Source: Phycisphaerales bacterium
GTDB lineage: Bacteria > Planctomycetota > Phycisphaerae > Phycisphaerales > UBA1924
Length of the DNA stretch: 64,000 nucleotides
Direction: 5' to 3'
Assembly (NCBI GenBank): GCA_029260375.1
Contig: JAJDDI010000092.1
Span: 1 to 64,000 of the forward strand
Position numbers and translations under genes: made by a program. Shown here piece after piece: positions 45,786 through 54,394 of this stretch. The notes under the pieces are model-generated. The model worked only from the letters and a program-made list of their open reading frames with translations. It did not search any database and was not told the origin of the DNA. Each line of letters starts with the position of its first letter. Positions within the stretch are counted from its first letter, which is position 1.

Positions 45786-46664
45786 TTAGGCGCTCGCCGC
45801 CCGGTTGCCCGACGCGTGTTCGCCGCCGTCGAGCATCGATCCCACCCACCCCAGCCCGATCGGCGCGCCCAGCGTCGCGCCCACCAGCACGTCGATCGAC
45901 TGCAGGCGCAGCGGCCCCGGGATCGCGTCTCTCACCACCGCCTCGTGCAGCGCCTCACCCCCGGGCCAGAACACCCCGATCACCGGCGCCAGCACCGCCA
46001 CCAGCAGCACCCCCACGATCGTCGCCAGCGGCGGCACGTCCCGCCCCGCGAAGCTCCCGCACCAGACCCCCACTGAGCCCGCCCCAATCCCCGCGACAAA
46101 CCCCGCGAATAACGACTGCCCCCGCAGTGGCTCCCGCGCCACGAACCATCCGATCACCATGGCCGCGACGAACGCCCCGCCCATCGCCGCGAGCCCGGCC
46201 CGGGTCTTGAACGTCTTGCGCAGCTGCTCGCCCAAGGGTTCGCAGAGCGGATCGCCCTGGGCGGGCGCGCCGATCCTGACCAGCAGCAGCACCATCCCCA
46301 GGCCCAGCGCCAGCATGAGCGCGCCCTCGATCGCCAGCGTGATCAGCAGCGTGCCCCCGTCGTGCGAGCGGGCCAGCACGCTGATCGGCGCCGTGAACCA
46401 CGCGCTCCACGCCAGCGTTAGGCCCGTGATCGTCAGCCCGACCCGCGCCCCGAGGGCGCGAGACGCGGGGACCCCGCCCACCAACGCCAGCACGCAGACC
46501 CCCAGCGCCACCGCCACGCCCAGCGCGGGCGTGGTGTTGACCAGCAGCGTGACGTCGGCGCTGGCGTCGCCAGCGCGGAGCAGCCCCACCAACCGGCTGG
46601 CGGCGGGGCCGAGCACAAACAGCGCCAGCAGGGGCAGCGCCCAACGGAGAATGGCCTTGGTCAT
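45786..46664 (-). CDS. Polytopic membrane protein, unknown
   Basis: 292 residues with about eight predicted helices (for example WALPLLALFVLGPAASRLVG; LGVAVALGVCVLALVGGVPA; ITLAIEGALMLALGLGMVLL; AAMGGAFVAAMVIGWFVA). A conserved-looking cytoplasmic loop, PLCEPLGEQLRKTFKTRAGL, divides the two halves. No transporter signature was recognised. It is transcribed divergently from the next membrane-protein gene. Confidence 0.72.
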   Translation of the reverse strand: MTKAILRWALPLLALFVLGPAASRLVGLLRAGDASADVTLLVNTTPALGVAVALGVCVLALVGGVPASRALGARVGLTITGLTLAWSAWFTAPISVLARSHDGGTLLITLAIEGALMLALGLGMVLLLVRIGAPAQGDPLCEPLGEQLRKTFKTRAGLAAMGGAFVAAMVIGWFVAREPLRGQSLFAGFVAGIGAGSVGVWCGSFAGRDVPPLATIVGVLLVAVLAPVIGVFWPGGEALHEAVVRDAIPGPLRLQSIDVLVGATLGAPIGLGWVGSMLDGGEHASGNRAASA

Positions 46665-46786
46665 GCCCGGATCATCGGGGCGCCGAGGCCCCAGGGCAAG
46701 CCGCGGGCGTCGGGCGCCGCCCGCCCGGGCGCCCGGCGCGGTAGCATCTGCGCTCGCTGACCACGTCCATGACCGGGGAGCAAGCC

Positions 46787-48010
46787 ATGAGCGAGCACGC
46801 GTCCGAGACCCGCCCCGACCCGATCGCGCGGGAACCGCGCCTCCTGCTGGGCGATCTGACCAGCGGGCTGCTCTGGCCCTCGCTGCTCCGGGCCGTCCCG
46901 CTCTCGTTGCGGACCGGGCGGATCATGCTGGCCTTGGGCGCCTGGGTCATCATCCTGCTCATCGGCAACCTCAACACCCTCTGGTCCGACAAGCCCGCGT
47001 TCATCGACGCGTTCGACGGGATGCTCCGCGGCTCGCTGGGCGCCCTGATCTCCAGCGCCATTGCCCTCGACGGGCATCGCTTCATCCTCGCCGCGATTGA
47101 TCTCGGGGACATCCCCCGCACGCTCGTCGAGGTCTACCCCGTCTCCACCTTCGCCCTGGGCCTGCCCATCCTCGCGGTCTGGGTCCGCCTGGGAGGCGCC
47201 ATCTCCCGGTCCACGGCTGAGGAGTTCTCCCTCGGACGTGTCATGCCCTGGAACGAGGCGATGCGGTTCTCACTGAAGAAGTGGCCCGCCCTGCTGGGCA
47301 GCGTGCTCGCGCCGCTGGCGCTCGTCGCGGTGCTGGCGCTTCTGCTGGCGGTGGGCGGGCTGCTGTTCGCGATCCCGGGCGTGCATCTCGTCCCGAGCGT
47401 GCTGTACCCGATCTACCTGTTGCTGGGCGCGCTTGCGGTCATCATCACGATCCTGTGGATCCTCGGCCAGCCGCTGCTGGTCCCCGGCGTCGCGTGCGAG
47501 GGATCCGACGCGCTCGATTCCATCCAGCGCGCCTTCGCGTACGTCCTGACCCGCCCCGTCCGCTTCGTGCTCTACAGCGCGATCCTGATCGTCCAGGGCG
47601 TGATCATCGTCGGCCTGGGCGCCGGGCTGATCGCGGGCGTCAACGCCTTTACCGCCACCACCTCCGGCGCCTTCATCGGTGACACCCCGCAGGAGATCCT
47701 CCGCCCGATCCAGCCGGGGGAGTCGGTCTCGATTGAGACGACGGCGCCGGCGACGATCACGCTCGCCTCGTTCCAGGACGAGGGCGCGGATGAAGCCGCA
47801 AGCGCCGAGAGCGGCGAGCCGTCCGGCCCGATCGTCACCCACGGGTGGTCGCGCCGGATCGTCAACTTCTGGACGGGCGCCCTGGAACTGCTCATCGGCG
47901 CCCTGCTCACCAGCTTCTACTTCACCGCTTCGACGCTGCTCTACCTGCTCCTTCGCCGGATCTGCGACGGGCAGGACGTCGCCGAGCTCTGGTCCCCCGC
48001 GCCCGAGTGA
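46787..48010 (+). CDS. Polytopic membrane protein, unknown
   Basis: 407 residues, about seven helices, with a long first helix pair (RTGRIMLALGAWVIILLIGN) and a loop of charged residues (STAEEFSLGRVMPWNEAMRF). The loop and the SLKKWPALLG segment resemble uncharacterised planctomycete membrane proteins. A soluble acidic insert of about 80 residues (near residues 295-370) precedes the last helix. GGGGAG 6 bases before ATG 46787 favours this start over 46769. Confidence 0.72.
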   Translation: MSEHASETRPDPIAREPRLLLGDLTSGLLWPSLLRAVPLSLRTGRIMLALGAWVIILLIGNLNTLWSDKPAFIDAFDGMLRGSLGALISSAIALDGHRFILAAIDLGDIPRTLVEVYPVSTFALGLPILAVWVRLGGAISRSTAEEFSLGRVMPWNEAMRFSLKKWPALLGSVLAPLALVAVLALLLAVGGLLFAIPGVHLVPSVLYPIYLLLGALAVIITILWILGQPLLVPGVACEGSDALDSIQRAFAYVLTRPVRFVLYSAILIVQGVIIVGLGAGLIAGVNAFTATTSGAFIGDTPQEILRPIQPGESVSIETTAPATITLASFQDEGADEAASAESGEPSGPIVTHGWSRRIVNFWTGALELLIGALLTSFYFTASTLLYLLLRRICDGQDVAELWSPAPE

Positions 48011-48016
48011 CCGACG

Positions 48017-48763
48017 CTACGCCTTCGGCTTGAGCACCCGCTCGACCTCGGGCGTAACGAGCAGGTGCTCCTGTGTCAGCGGGTCGGACAGGGCGTCGAG
48101 CGTGATCGCGTCCGCGATCATGAACCGCCCCACGCGCGTGCGCCGCAGCCCGCCGAGCATGCCGCCCACGCCCAGCGCCGCGCCCAGATCGCGCGCCAGG
48201 GAGCGGACGTACACGCCCTTGCCGCAGCGGATGTCGAGCGTCACGCGTGGCCACTCGTACGACGCGATCCCGATCTCATGGATCTCAACAGTCCGCGCCT
48301 CGGGCTCGGGCCCCTCGCCGGCGCGGGCCAGGTGGTACGAGCGCTTGCCGCCGATCTTGACCGCCGAGTGCGCCGGGGGCTTCTGCTGGATCTTTCCGGT
48401 GAAGCCCTCGAGCGCCCGCTCGATGTCCTTGCGCGTCACGGGCGCCGCGCCGAGCGTGGGGAGGGGCTCGCTCTCCAGATCGTCCGTGGGCGAGCTGACC
48501 CCCAGGTCCACATCCGCCAGGTACCCCTTCTCGCCCGCCATCACCTCGTCGCAGAGCTTGGTCGCCTTGCCGACAAGGATCACCAGCACACCCGAGGCCA
48601 GCGGGTCGAGCGTGCCCCCGTGCCCAACCTTGACGCGCTTGGGGGCGCCGCCGGCGCGGAGCCTCGCCTTGACGACGGTGCACACGCTTGTCGAGGTGCG
48701 CCCGTAGGGCTTGTCGATCACGAGCAGCCCGGTGGGGCCGGGCGTCTGGTTCGGGTCGGTCAT
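48017..48763 (-). CDS. truB: tRNA pseudouridine-55 synthase
   Basis: 248-residue enzyme that isomerises U55 of tRNA. The catalytic motif GHGGTLDPLASGVLVI (aspartate in TLDP) and the TruB elements GLLVIDKPYGRTS, QKPPAHSAVKIGGKRSYHLA and CGKGVYVRSLARDLGAAL are present. Length is a little below the 300 typical because the C-terminal PUA domain is absent. The start overlaps the stop of the upstream glycosyltransferase by ATGA, so expression is coupled. Confidence 0.94.
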   Translation of the reverse strand: MTDPNQTPGPTGLLVIDKPYGRTSTSVCTVVKARLRAGGAPKRVKVGHGGTLDPLASGVLVILVGKATKLCDEVMAGEKGYLADVDLGVSSPTDDLESEPLPTLGAAPVTRKDIERALEGFTGKIQQKPPAHSAVKIGGKRSYHLARAGEGPEPEARTVEIHEIGIASYEWPRVTLDIRCGKGVYVRSLARDLGAALGVGGMLGGLRRTRVGRFMIADAITLDALSDPLTQEHLLVTPEVERVLKPKA

Positions 48764-50625
48764 CGCTCGCGCCCCAGGATCTCCAGGCTCTCGGTCCGCC
48801 CCCCCGCGTAGTTGAACCCGCCGACGGTCTTGAGCGTCTGCCATCGCGACGAGCCGAGATCGGCGCCCGTTCCCGCGGGCGCGATCAGCACGCCGCCGGG
48901 GTTGCGTCGCAGCCAGCTCGGGATCCGCCCCGCCTCGATCCGCTGCGCCCGCCCGCGCGTCGCGAAAATCAGGCTGTCCTCGTGGTACCCGACGTTGGCG
49001 ATCGGCGCGTCGCCAAGCCCCGCGTCCTCGACCGCCGCAACCAGCCGATCCGTGATCCACAGCGTCCGCGCCCGGGGCAGCACGACCTGCAGGAACGTCC
49101 ACGCGAAGATCACCGACGCGAGCACGCCCATCGCCTGCGCCTTCAGGACATAGTGATGGTCGAACGAGCCCACGCTCTTCCAGATCAGGAAAGCGCACGC
49201 CCCGCCCCCCACCGCTGCAGCGGCCATCGCGACCCAGCCCCCGCCCAGCAGTGACACGCCCACCGGCAGGACCGCGCAGACCGCGACCCCGATCACGCCC
49301 CAGACCCGCAGGCCCAGACGCAGCTTGGCGAACGAGTCCGAGTCCATCGCCCCCCGTGAGGCGTCGATCACCGCCGCGGCGCTCATCAGCGCCAGCGCCG
49401 GGTACAGCGGCAGCGTGTAGTGCGGCAGCTTCGTCGAGATCAGCTCAAACACCACCCAGCTGGGCACGACCCACGCCAGCAGGAAGACCTCCGCGTCCCG
49501 CCCGACGATGCGCTCTCGCCATCGCCCCGGCAATCGTCGCAACCGCGCGACCCAGCCCCTCTCGATCTCCGGCAGGCGCACCGCGAGGCGCCACGTGCGC
49601 ACAAACGCGACCAGTGTCAGCATCGACCCGGGCCAGAGCAGCACCGCCGACAGCACGACGTGATACCCGGGCGGCCCCCAGTGCCCCTCTTTGGCCGAGC
49701 CCGAGCGACCAACGGTCTCGTCCACCGCGATCGAGCGCAGCAGCTCCCAGCCGACGGTGTTGCCGACCATGATCACCCACGGCGCTACGATGACCCCCAG
49801 CACCACCACGCCCACGACCGGCTTCGTGCGGAGCAGCCATTTCCATTGCCCCGAGAGCACGCACACCCCCAGCGCGCACAGCCCCACCACCATCGGCGTG
49901 ATCGGCCCCTTGGTCAGCACCCCCGCCCCCACCGCAACCCACAGCCCGATCGCCGGCGCCCCCGCGCGCCAGCCTGTCTCGTCGCGCTCGCGCCGGACCC
50001 AGACCCGGGTCAGCGCCCACATCGACAGCGTGGAGCACGCGAGCAGGACCTGATCCGCCCGGGCCTGGTGGGCGTCCCATACGACCATCGGGCAGACCGC
50101 CAGCAGCGCCCCGCCCAGCCACGCCGCACGGGGATCGACCAGCAGCAGCCCCAGGCGCCACGTCGCCAGGCACGCGACGATCGCCCCGAGCAGCGAAGGG
50201 ACCCGGTACATCCAGATCGCGTCCCGCGCCGGGTCGCCCCCGGTCAGCACGTACGCCGAGGCCCCCTGCAACCAGTAGATCAGCGGCGGCTTCTTCAGGC
50301 GCGGGCGGTCCTGCACCATCGGCACGACCAGCCCGCCCGCGTGCGCCCCGCCGAGCAGGCCGCCCGCCTCCGTGCGCTCGAACGCGGCGGTGTCCCGCTC
50401 GCCCGCGGGAAGGGCCTGCGACTCGAACATCTGACGGCTCGCCTGCGCGAACCGCGCCTCGTCGCGATCGATCGTCGGGATGCTCCAGAGCCCGGGCAGG
50501 TACACTGCCAGGCACAGAACCACCAGCACGATCCCGCCCGGCACGCCCCGGGCCCACCGCTCGCCCGCCGCCCCGCGCAGCGGCCCCAGCCCGGACCACC
50601 GGTCCTGACGCTCGCCCCCGCTCAT
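48760..50625 (-). CDS. ArnT-like (GT39/PMT) glycosyltransferase
   Basis: 621-residue polytopic enzyme. The catalytic first loop has PTIDRDEARFAQASRQMFES, the ArnT/PMT D-E signature after the first helix. LLDPRAAWLGGALLAV-like segments and about 11 helices follow, then a periplasmic C-terminal domain (about residues 480-621). Such enzymes move sugars from polyprenyl-phosphate to lipid A or proteins; the acceptor is unknown. Its ATG (50623-50625) overlaps the ATG of the divergent PAP2 gene, so at least one start may be wrong (see findings). Confidence 0.87.
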   Translation of the reverse strand: MSGGERQDRWSGLGPLRGAAGERWARGVPGGIVLVVLCLAVYLPGLWSIPTIDRDEARFAQASRQMFESQALPAGERDTAAFERTEAGGLLGGAHAGGLVVPMVQDRPRLKKPPLIYWLQGASAYVLTGGDPARDAIWMYRVPSLLGAIVACLATWRLGLLLVDPRAAWLGGALLAVCPMVVWDAHQARADQVLLACSTLSMWALTRVWVRRERDETGWRAGAPAIGLWVAVGAGVLTKGPITPMVVGLCALGVCVLSGQWKWLLRTKPVVGVVVLGVIVAPWVIMVGNTVGWELLRSIAVDETVGRSGSAKEGHWGPPGYHVVLSAVLLWPGSMLTLVAFVRTWRLAVRLPEIERGWVARLRRLPGRWRERIVGRDAEVFLLAWVVPSWVVFELISTKLPHYTLPLYPALALMSAAAVIDASRGAMDSDSFAKLRLGLRVWGVIGVAVCAVLPVGVSLLGGGWVAMAAAAVGGGACAFLIWKSVGSFDHHYVLKAQAMGVLASVIFAWTFLQVVLPRARTLWITDRLVAAVEDAGLGDAPIANVGYHEDSLIFATRGRAQRIEAGRIPSWLRRNPGGVLIAPAGTGADLGSSRWQTLKTVGGFNYAGGRTESLEILGRER

Positions 50626-51370
50626 GCCTGAACCCGCATCGTCATCACGGGCCGACTCTACCCGCCGCCCCTCGCCAGCGTCGTGGTCCGGGCTTGCCCT
50701 CATCGCCCTTGCGGCGGGCGTCTTCACCTGGGACGGGGCGATCAGCGACGCCGCCCGCACGCTCAGACTGGGCGGCGACCTGCGGCGCGAGCTTGAGGCC
50801 CTCCAGCAGTTCGGGCAGGGCGCTTCGATCCTGCTTGTCTGTCTGTTCATTTGGGCGCTCGATCCGGGGCGCTGCCGCCGCCTGCTGGACTACGCCTTGG
50901 CGATGGGCCTGACGGCGCTGGCGGTCCTGCCCATGAAGCTGCTCGTTGGGCGCCCGCGCCCCAAGTTCGGGTTCCCGGAATACATCCCAGGTCCGTTCGG
51001 CCTCACTCCCATCGAGATCGGCGGCGAGCCACAACTCCGCCACGCATGGGAGGTTGGCTCGGGCATCTCCAGCGACCTCTGGTCCATGCCCTCGAGCCAT
51101 ACGGCGTACGCGGTCGTGCTCGCGGTCTTCCTCGCGGCCCTGTACCCCCGCCTCCGCCCGATCGTGATCGGTCTGGCCCTTCTCGTTGGGATCTGCCGCG
51201 TGCTTTTCGGGGCGCACTACCCGTCGGACGTGCTCGTGGGCGCGGGGCTGGCGCTGCTCATCGCCCCGCCGATCGTCCGATCATCTCGCGGCGTTCGCCT
51301 GCTCGACTGGCTCTGGGTCCGCCTGGTCGACAAGAACGCGACACCCGCCTGGCCCGGGCAAGATCCCTGA
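50624..51370 (+). CDS. PAP2-family membrane phosphatase
   Basis: 248-residue integral membrane phosphatase, of the group that removes phosphate from lipid phosphates such as undecaprenyl-pyrophosphate or phosphatidic acid. Motif 1 KLLVGRPRPK, motif 2 PSSHT and motif 3 RVLFGAHYPSDV are all present, with six helices. A loop with EVGSGISSDLWSMPSSHTAY lies between helices. The divergent neighbour is an ArnT-like transferase that would release a lipid phosphate; a shared lipid-carrier role is inferred. The ATG at 50624 overlaps the neighbour's start. Confidence 0.87.
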   Translation: MPEPASSSRADSTRRPSPASWSGLALIALAAGVFTWDGAISDAARTLRLGGDLRRELEALQQFGQGASILLVCLFIWALDPGRCRRLLDYALAMGLTALAVLPMKLLVGRPRPKFGFPEYIPGPFGLTPIEIGGEPQLRHAWEVGSGISSDLWSMPSSHTAYAVVLAVFLAALYPRLRPIVIGLALLVGICRVLFGAHYPSDVLVGAGLALLIAPPIVRSSRGVRLLDWLWVRLVDKNATPAWPGQDP

Positions 51371-51413
51371 GCCATCCTGAACGCCGATTGAATGGCTAAA
51401 CTCCCGTCCCACC

Positions 51414-51500
51414 GGAGAGGTGGCTGAGTGGCTTAAGGCGCACGATTGGAATTCGTGTGGGGGTTTACGCCCCTCGGGGGTTCGAATCCCCCCCTCTCCG
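51414..51500 (+). tRNA. tRNA-Ser (anticodon GGA)
   Basis: 87 bases. Acceptor stem GGAGAGG (51414-51420) pairs with CCTCTCC (51493-51499). Anticodon stem-loop CACGA-TTGGAAT-TCGTG gives anticodon GGA (51448-51450), which reads UCC and UCU. A long variable arm (GGGGGTTTACGCCCC-like region) and T-arm GGTTCGAATCC complete a class II serine tRNA. The discriminator base is G and the 3' CCA is not encoded. A strong terminator follows. Confidence 0.97.
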
Positions 51501-51508
51501 CTTCGATG

Positions 51509-51540
51509 AGACCCTGCGTTAGCAGGGTCTTGTTCTTTGA
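51509..51540 (+). terminator. Rho-independent terminator of tRNA-Ser
   Basis: A 9-base-pair stem AGACCCTGC-GTTA-GCAGGGTCT (51509-51530) is followed by TGTTCTTTG. The plus-strand U-rich run shows it ends the tRNA transcript. Confidence 0.92.
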
Positions 51541-52105
51541 GCACGGACGCCGGAGCCCGCCGTTCCCGGCGCCCCGTTGTTGACGGCGTCTCGCCCCGCA
51601 ACGCCCGGAACGAACGCGTCACAGAGTCATCAGGCCGCGCCCCGCGTGGGTCGCTGACCCGAGCGGGCGATGTCAGTCCTGCGTGCCGAGCTTCACGAGT
51701 TCGAGAGCCCCGTAGACGTGGTGCAATCTTGAGCATCCGGCTGCGTGCCGTCGTCGCCGCGCACAGGAACAGGGTCGCGACCCCGTCCGCCACCGTCCGC
51801 TCCGGGTTCACCCCGGGGCCTCCCCAGGACCGAGGTCCGGTCATCTGCGGCTGGGCATCTGGAACTGCTTTGTTTCAAGCACTCTCGTGCGACTGCCTGC
51901 CGATTGTCCCTGGACACATCGGACACTGAAAGGGGACGCTCAAACTCCTGGCCCACCCCGGCGGCAGTCTCTGGAGTGAGTGGAAGCCGATCGAGGCGGT
52001 GACATCTGATCAATAGCCGCCGCAAACGGCGAGGATCCGGGCCTTGCTGTTGATCTTGCTACTCACTTCGCTCGCCCGCTCCTCCGGCATCAGCGCAAGG
52101 CCGAG
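51541..52105. other. Gene-free stretch
   Basis: About 565 bases between tRNA-Ser and the stress island. Open frames exist on both strands but have no recognisable content or ribosome site and look like GC-driven shadows. No RNA gene was recognised. It is the natural boundary of the island and, as it follows a tRNA gene, a possible old integration site, though I find no repeated tRNA 3' end. Confidence 0.5.
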
Positions 52106-52132
52106 CCCACGGGGAAAACTCACCCGTGGGCC
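52106..52132. terminator. Hairpin after the PA2169-like gene
   Basis: Nine paired bases, GCCCACGGG...CCCGTGGGC (52106-52114 with 52124-52132), lie 36 bases downstream of the minus-strand stop at 52168. There is no clear U-tract. Confidence 0.4.
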
Positions 52133-52167
52133 CGAGGGGGGATCTTTCTCGACGAGGTTTCCGACGA

Positions 52168-52629
52168 TTACGCCCTGGCGTCGCGCATCGCCCGGATCTG
52201 ATCGTGCCGACGCTTCACGCCCGCGTACTGCTGCTGGAGGATGTCGTTCACGGCGCTGCCCGCCGTCTGCTTCAGCACGTCCTCGTACTTGTGCTTGATG
52301 GCGTCCTCGCCCCGCTCTGCCTCGGCAAGAACGGCGTGCTCGTCCCCGCGCTGGACCGCCCCGCGGATCTCAAGCCACCAGCGGTGAACCGTGCCGCGCA
52401 CCGTGCCCGAGTCCTCGGGCTTCTTCGCGTTGGCGCCGACGACCTTGGCGAGCGCGTTCGCGTTTGCCTGCCGCTCTGTCGCGCACTCACGGAAGAAGCT
52501 CATGAGCTGTGGGGCGTTCTCCAGCTGCTCGGCCGCGCTGTTGAAGCCCTCGTGGCTGTCGATGTTGATCTTGATCAGATCCTGGACGGCTTCGAGCGTC
52601 TCGTTGTTGAGGTTGGTCACGGTTTCCAT
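52168..52629 (-). CDS. PA2169-family four-helix-bundle protein (DUF2383)
   Basis: 153 residues, all helical. TLEAVQDLIKINIDSHEGFN, then SAAEQLENAPQLMSFFREC, ERQANANALAKVVGANAKKP, HRWWLEIRGAVQRGDEHAVL and LAEAERGEDAIKHKYEDVLK match the ferritin-like DUF2383 group, which is upregulated in stress in Pseudomonas. No metal ligands of true ferritins are complete. First gene of the 52.1-60.5 kb stress island, on the minus strand; a reasonable ribosome site (GGAAAGGAATCGAC) precedes the ATG. Confidence 0.85.
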   Translation of the reverse strand: METVTNLNNETLEAVQDLIKINIDSHEGFNSAAEQLENAPQLMSFFRECATERQANANALAKVVGANAKKPEDSGTVRGTVHRWWLEIRGAVQRGDEHAVLAEAERGEDAIKHKYEDVLKQTAGSAVNDILQQQYAGVKRRHDQIRAMRDARA

Positions 52630-52732
52630 GTCGATTCCTTTCCTTGTGTCCCCGCCCGTCTCCGCGCTTGGTGCGAAGCGAGCGGGTCGATCTCTGTGCT
52701 TGACTCACACGCTCACGACTGAAACTTCGCTA

Positions 52733-52906
52733 TCAGTCGTCAACCGCGTCTTCGATGTCGTCGGCGACCTCATCGACCGCGTCCTCGACATCCTCAACGG
52801 CGTTCTCCGTCTTGCTCTCGCACCCGATAGCGGGCATGACCGCCGCCGCGCCGCACGCGGCCAGCAGGAGCGGGAAGACTCTTGAGCTCTGTGATCTGCG
52901 ATGCAT
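52733..52906 (-). CDS. Tiny acidic lipoprotein
   Basis: 57 residues. Basic start (MHRRSQSSR), hydrophobic stretch FPLLLAACGAAAVMPAIGC and a tail of repeated acid-alanine units (ENAVEDVEDAVDEVADDIED). A lipid-attached cysteine is likely at C29 (AIGC, weak lipobox) or less likely at C18 (LAAC). AGGAGG lies 6 bases before the ATG. Resembles entericidin-type peptides; function unknown. Its length and acidity are echoed by the peptide at 53307-53507. Confidence 0.7.
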   Translation of the reverse strand: MHRRSQSSRVFPLLLAACGAAAVMPAIGCESKTENAVEDVEDAVDEVADDIEDAVDD

Positions 52907-52970
52907 CCTGAACCTCCTTCCGAACCGCGCCTGCGGTCCGGAGTGTGTAAGACCCTTTGATTCGCCCGCG

Positions 52971-53153
52971 TTAGAGCTTGACCGCCCGGTCGCCCCGACG
53001 AACAACGCCGGCGATCAGCGACAGCAGAAAGAGGACCACGAAGACGAAGAACAGAACCTTCGCGATCGTCGCGGCGCCCGCCGCGATACCGCCGAACCCG
53101 AAGATCGCCGCGATAATGGCGATGATGAAAAATGTCAGTGCCCAACCGAGCAT
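52971..53153 (-). CDS. DUF1328-family membrane peptide
   Basis: 60 residues with two hydrophobic helices ([20 protein letters not shown] and [19 protein letters not shown]) separated by a short turn and a charged end (RRGDRAVKL). This matches the YtjA-like DUF1328 group of small stress-associated membrane proteins. A good ribosome site (AAGGAG, revcomp CTCCTTT at 53160-53166) precedes the ATG. Confidence 0.88.
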   Translation of the reverse strand: MLGWALTFFIIAIIAAIFGFGGIAAGAATIAKVLFFVFVVLFLLSLIAGVVRRGDRAVKL

Positions 53154-53306
53154 GGTGTGCTCCTTTCCTTAGGTTCCGGCGCCCTCTCCGGGTCGCCGAG
53201 CGGTGCGGGTCAGAACTCCTCCCCTCACCTCATCAGTTCAATGTTTGCCTGGCACCGTGATCTCACCGTGATCCCAGCGTGAATCTGGGCTCATTCTGCG
53301 AACCAG

Positions 53307-53507
53307 TCAGTCGTTCGCGTCCTCCGCAGCGTCGTCGATCGCGTCGCCCAAGGCCCTGATATCCTCTCCGACCCCCTCGGTCGTATTGCACGCCGGCAGG
53401 GAGACCCCGCACGCGCCAACGCCCAACACAACCAGCAGCCCACGGAGCCATCTCGATCCCGACGGTCGCGATCGGGGAGCGGGCGTCGTTTCCAGCTTGG
53501 TCTGCAT
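53307..53507 (-). CDS. Entericidin-like lipoprotein
   Basis: 66 residues. After a basic N-terminus, helix GLLVVLGVGACGVSLP leads to a lipobox LPAC (C40). The mature peptide NTTEGVGEDIRALGDAIDDA then AEDAND matches the entericidin A/B pattern (T-x-x-G-x-G-x-D-I). Entericidins are small toxic/antitoxic lipoproteins active under stress. AGGAG lies 8 bases before the ATG. Confidence 0.82.
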   Translation of the reverse strand: MQTKLETTPAPRSRPSGSRWLRGLLVVLGVGACGVSLPACNTTEGVGEDIRALGDAIDDAAEDAND

Positions 53508-53715
53508 GGCCTGATCTCCTTCTTCATGAGGGCCGAAGCACTCCGCCTCGGCCGATGACAAGACTGTCGGTGTTCCAGATTGAGACCCGCTGAACGCCAC
53601 GTGAAACTCACCTCATTCTGGGTCCCTTGCGGTCAGGCGGGCGCCCTCACGGGGCCCTGAGCGCCCTATCATGTGCGGAGCCAACGCCCCCCGGAGCGGC
53701 GCGGAGATTACGCCG

Positions 53716-54390
53716 ATGCGCGTCTTGATTGTCGAAGACAACCCGAAGATCGCCTCGTCGCTCCAACGCGGGCTCCGCGAGCACGGGTACGCCGCGGACG
53801 TCTGCCACTCGGGCTTCGAGGGCGAGGACCTCGCCGCGGCCGAGCACTACGACCTGGTCCTGCTCGACCTCATGCTGCCCGACCGTGACGGGGTCGAGGT
53901 CTGCCGCAACCTCCGGCGGCGGTGCGTCGATACGCCCGTGCTGATGCTCACGGCCCTCTCGGGGACCGACAACAAGGTGGCGGGCCTCGACGCCGGCGCC
54001 GACGACTACCTCACCAAGCCGTTCGAGTTCGAAGAGCTGCTCGCGAGGATCCGCGCCCTGCTGCGCCGGGGCGAGGCGTCCGAGGGACGCCTGCTCGAGT
54101 GCGACGACCTCACGCTCGACCTCTACACCCGCGTCGCCAAGCGAGGCGACAAGGAGCACGAGCTCTCCAACAAGGAGTACGCCCTGCTCGAGTACCTCAT
54201 GCGCAACCCCAACCGCGTGCTCTCGCGCGTGCAGATCGGCGAGAGCGTCTGGGACATGAACTTCGAGGCCGGGAGCAACGTCATCGACGTCTACGTCTCC
54301 CAGCTCCGCAAGAAGATCGACCGGATGCACGATCGCCCGCTGATCCACACGATCAAGGGCGCCGGGTACCGGTTCGGCGTCATGGACTGA
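53716..54390 (+). CDS. OmpR-family response regulator
   Basis: 224 residues. Receiver domain with acidic pocket VEDN, phosphorylation site D51 in LVLLDLMLP, T in LTALSG and K in LTKPFEF. C-terminal winged helix (LSNKEYALLEYLMRNPNRVL; DVYVSQLRKKIDR; IKGAGYRFGV). ATG 53716 has GGAGATTACGCCG upstream; the frame opens at 53671. The kinase gene starts 4 bases after the stop. Divergent from the entericidin-like gene with about 200 bases between, which could be its own target. Confidence 0.94.
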   Translation: MRVLIVEDNPKIASSLQRGLREHGYAADVCHSGFEGEDLAAAEHYDLVLLDLMLPDRDGVEVCRNLRRRCVDTPVLMLTALSGTDNKVAGLDAGADDYLTKPFEFEELLARIRALLRRGEASEGRLLECDDLTLDLYTRVAKRGDKEHELSNKEYALLEYLMRNPNRVLSRVQIGESVWDMNFEAGSNVIDVYVSQLRKKIDRMHDRPLIHTIKGAGYRFGVMD

Positions 54391-54394
54391 CCCG

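Noticed and set aside
51281-51844. A minus-strand frame of 187 residues with GEGGIRTPE and SCALSHSATSP peptides
   Set aside because: It is the antisense of tRNA-Ser, a well-known spurious translation, and overlaps the PAP2 gene end.
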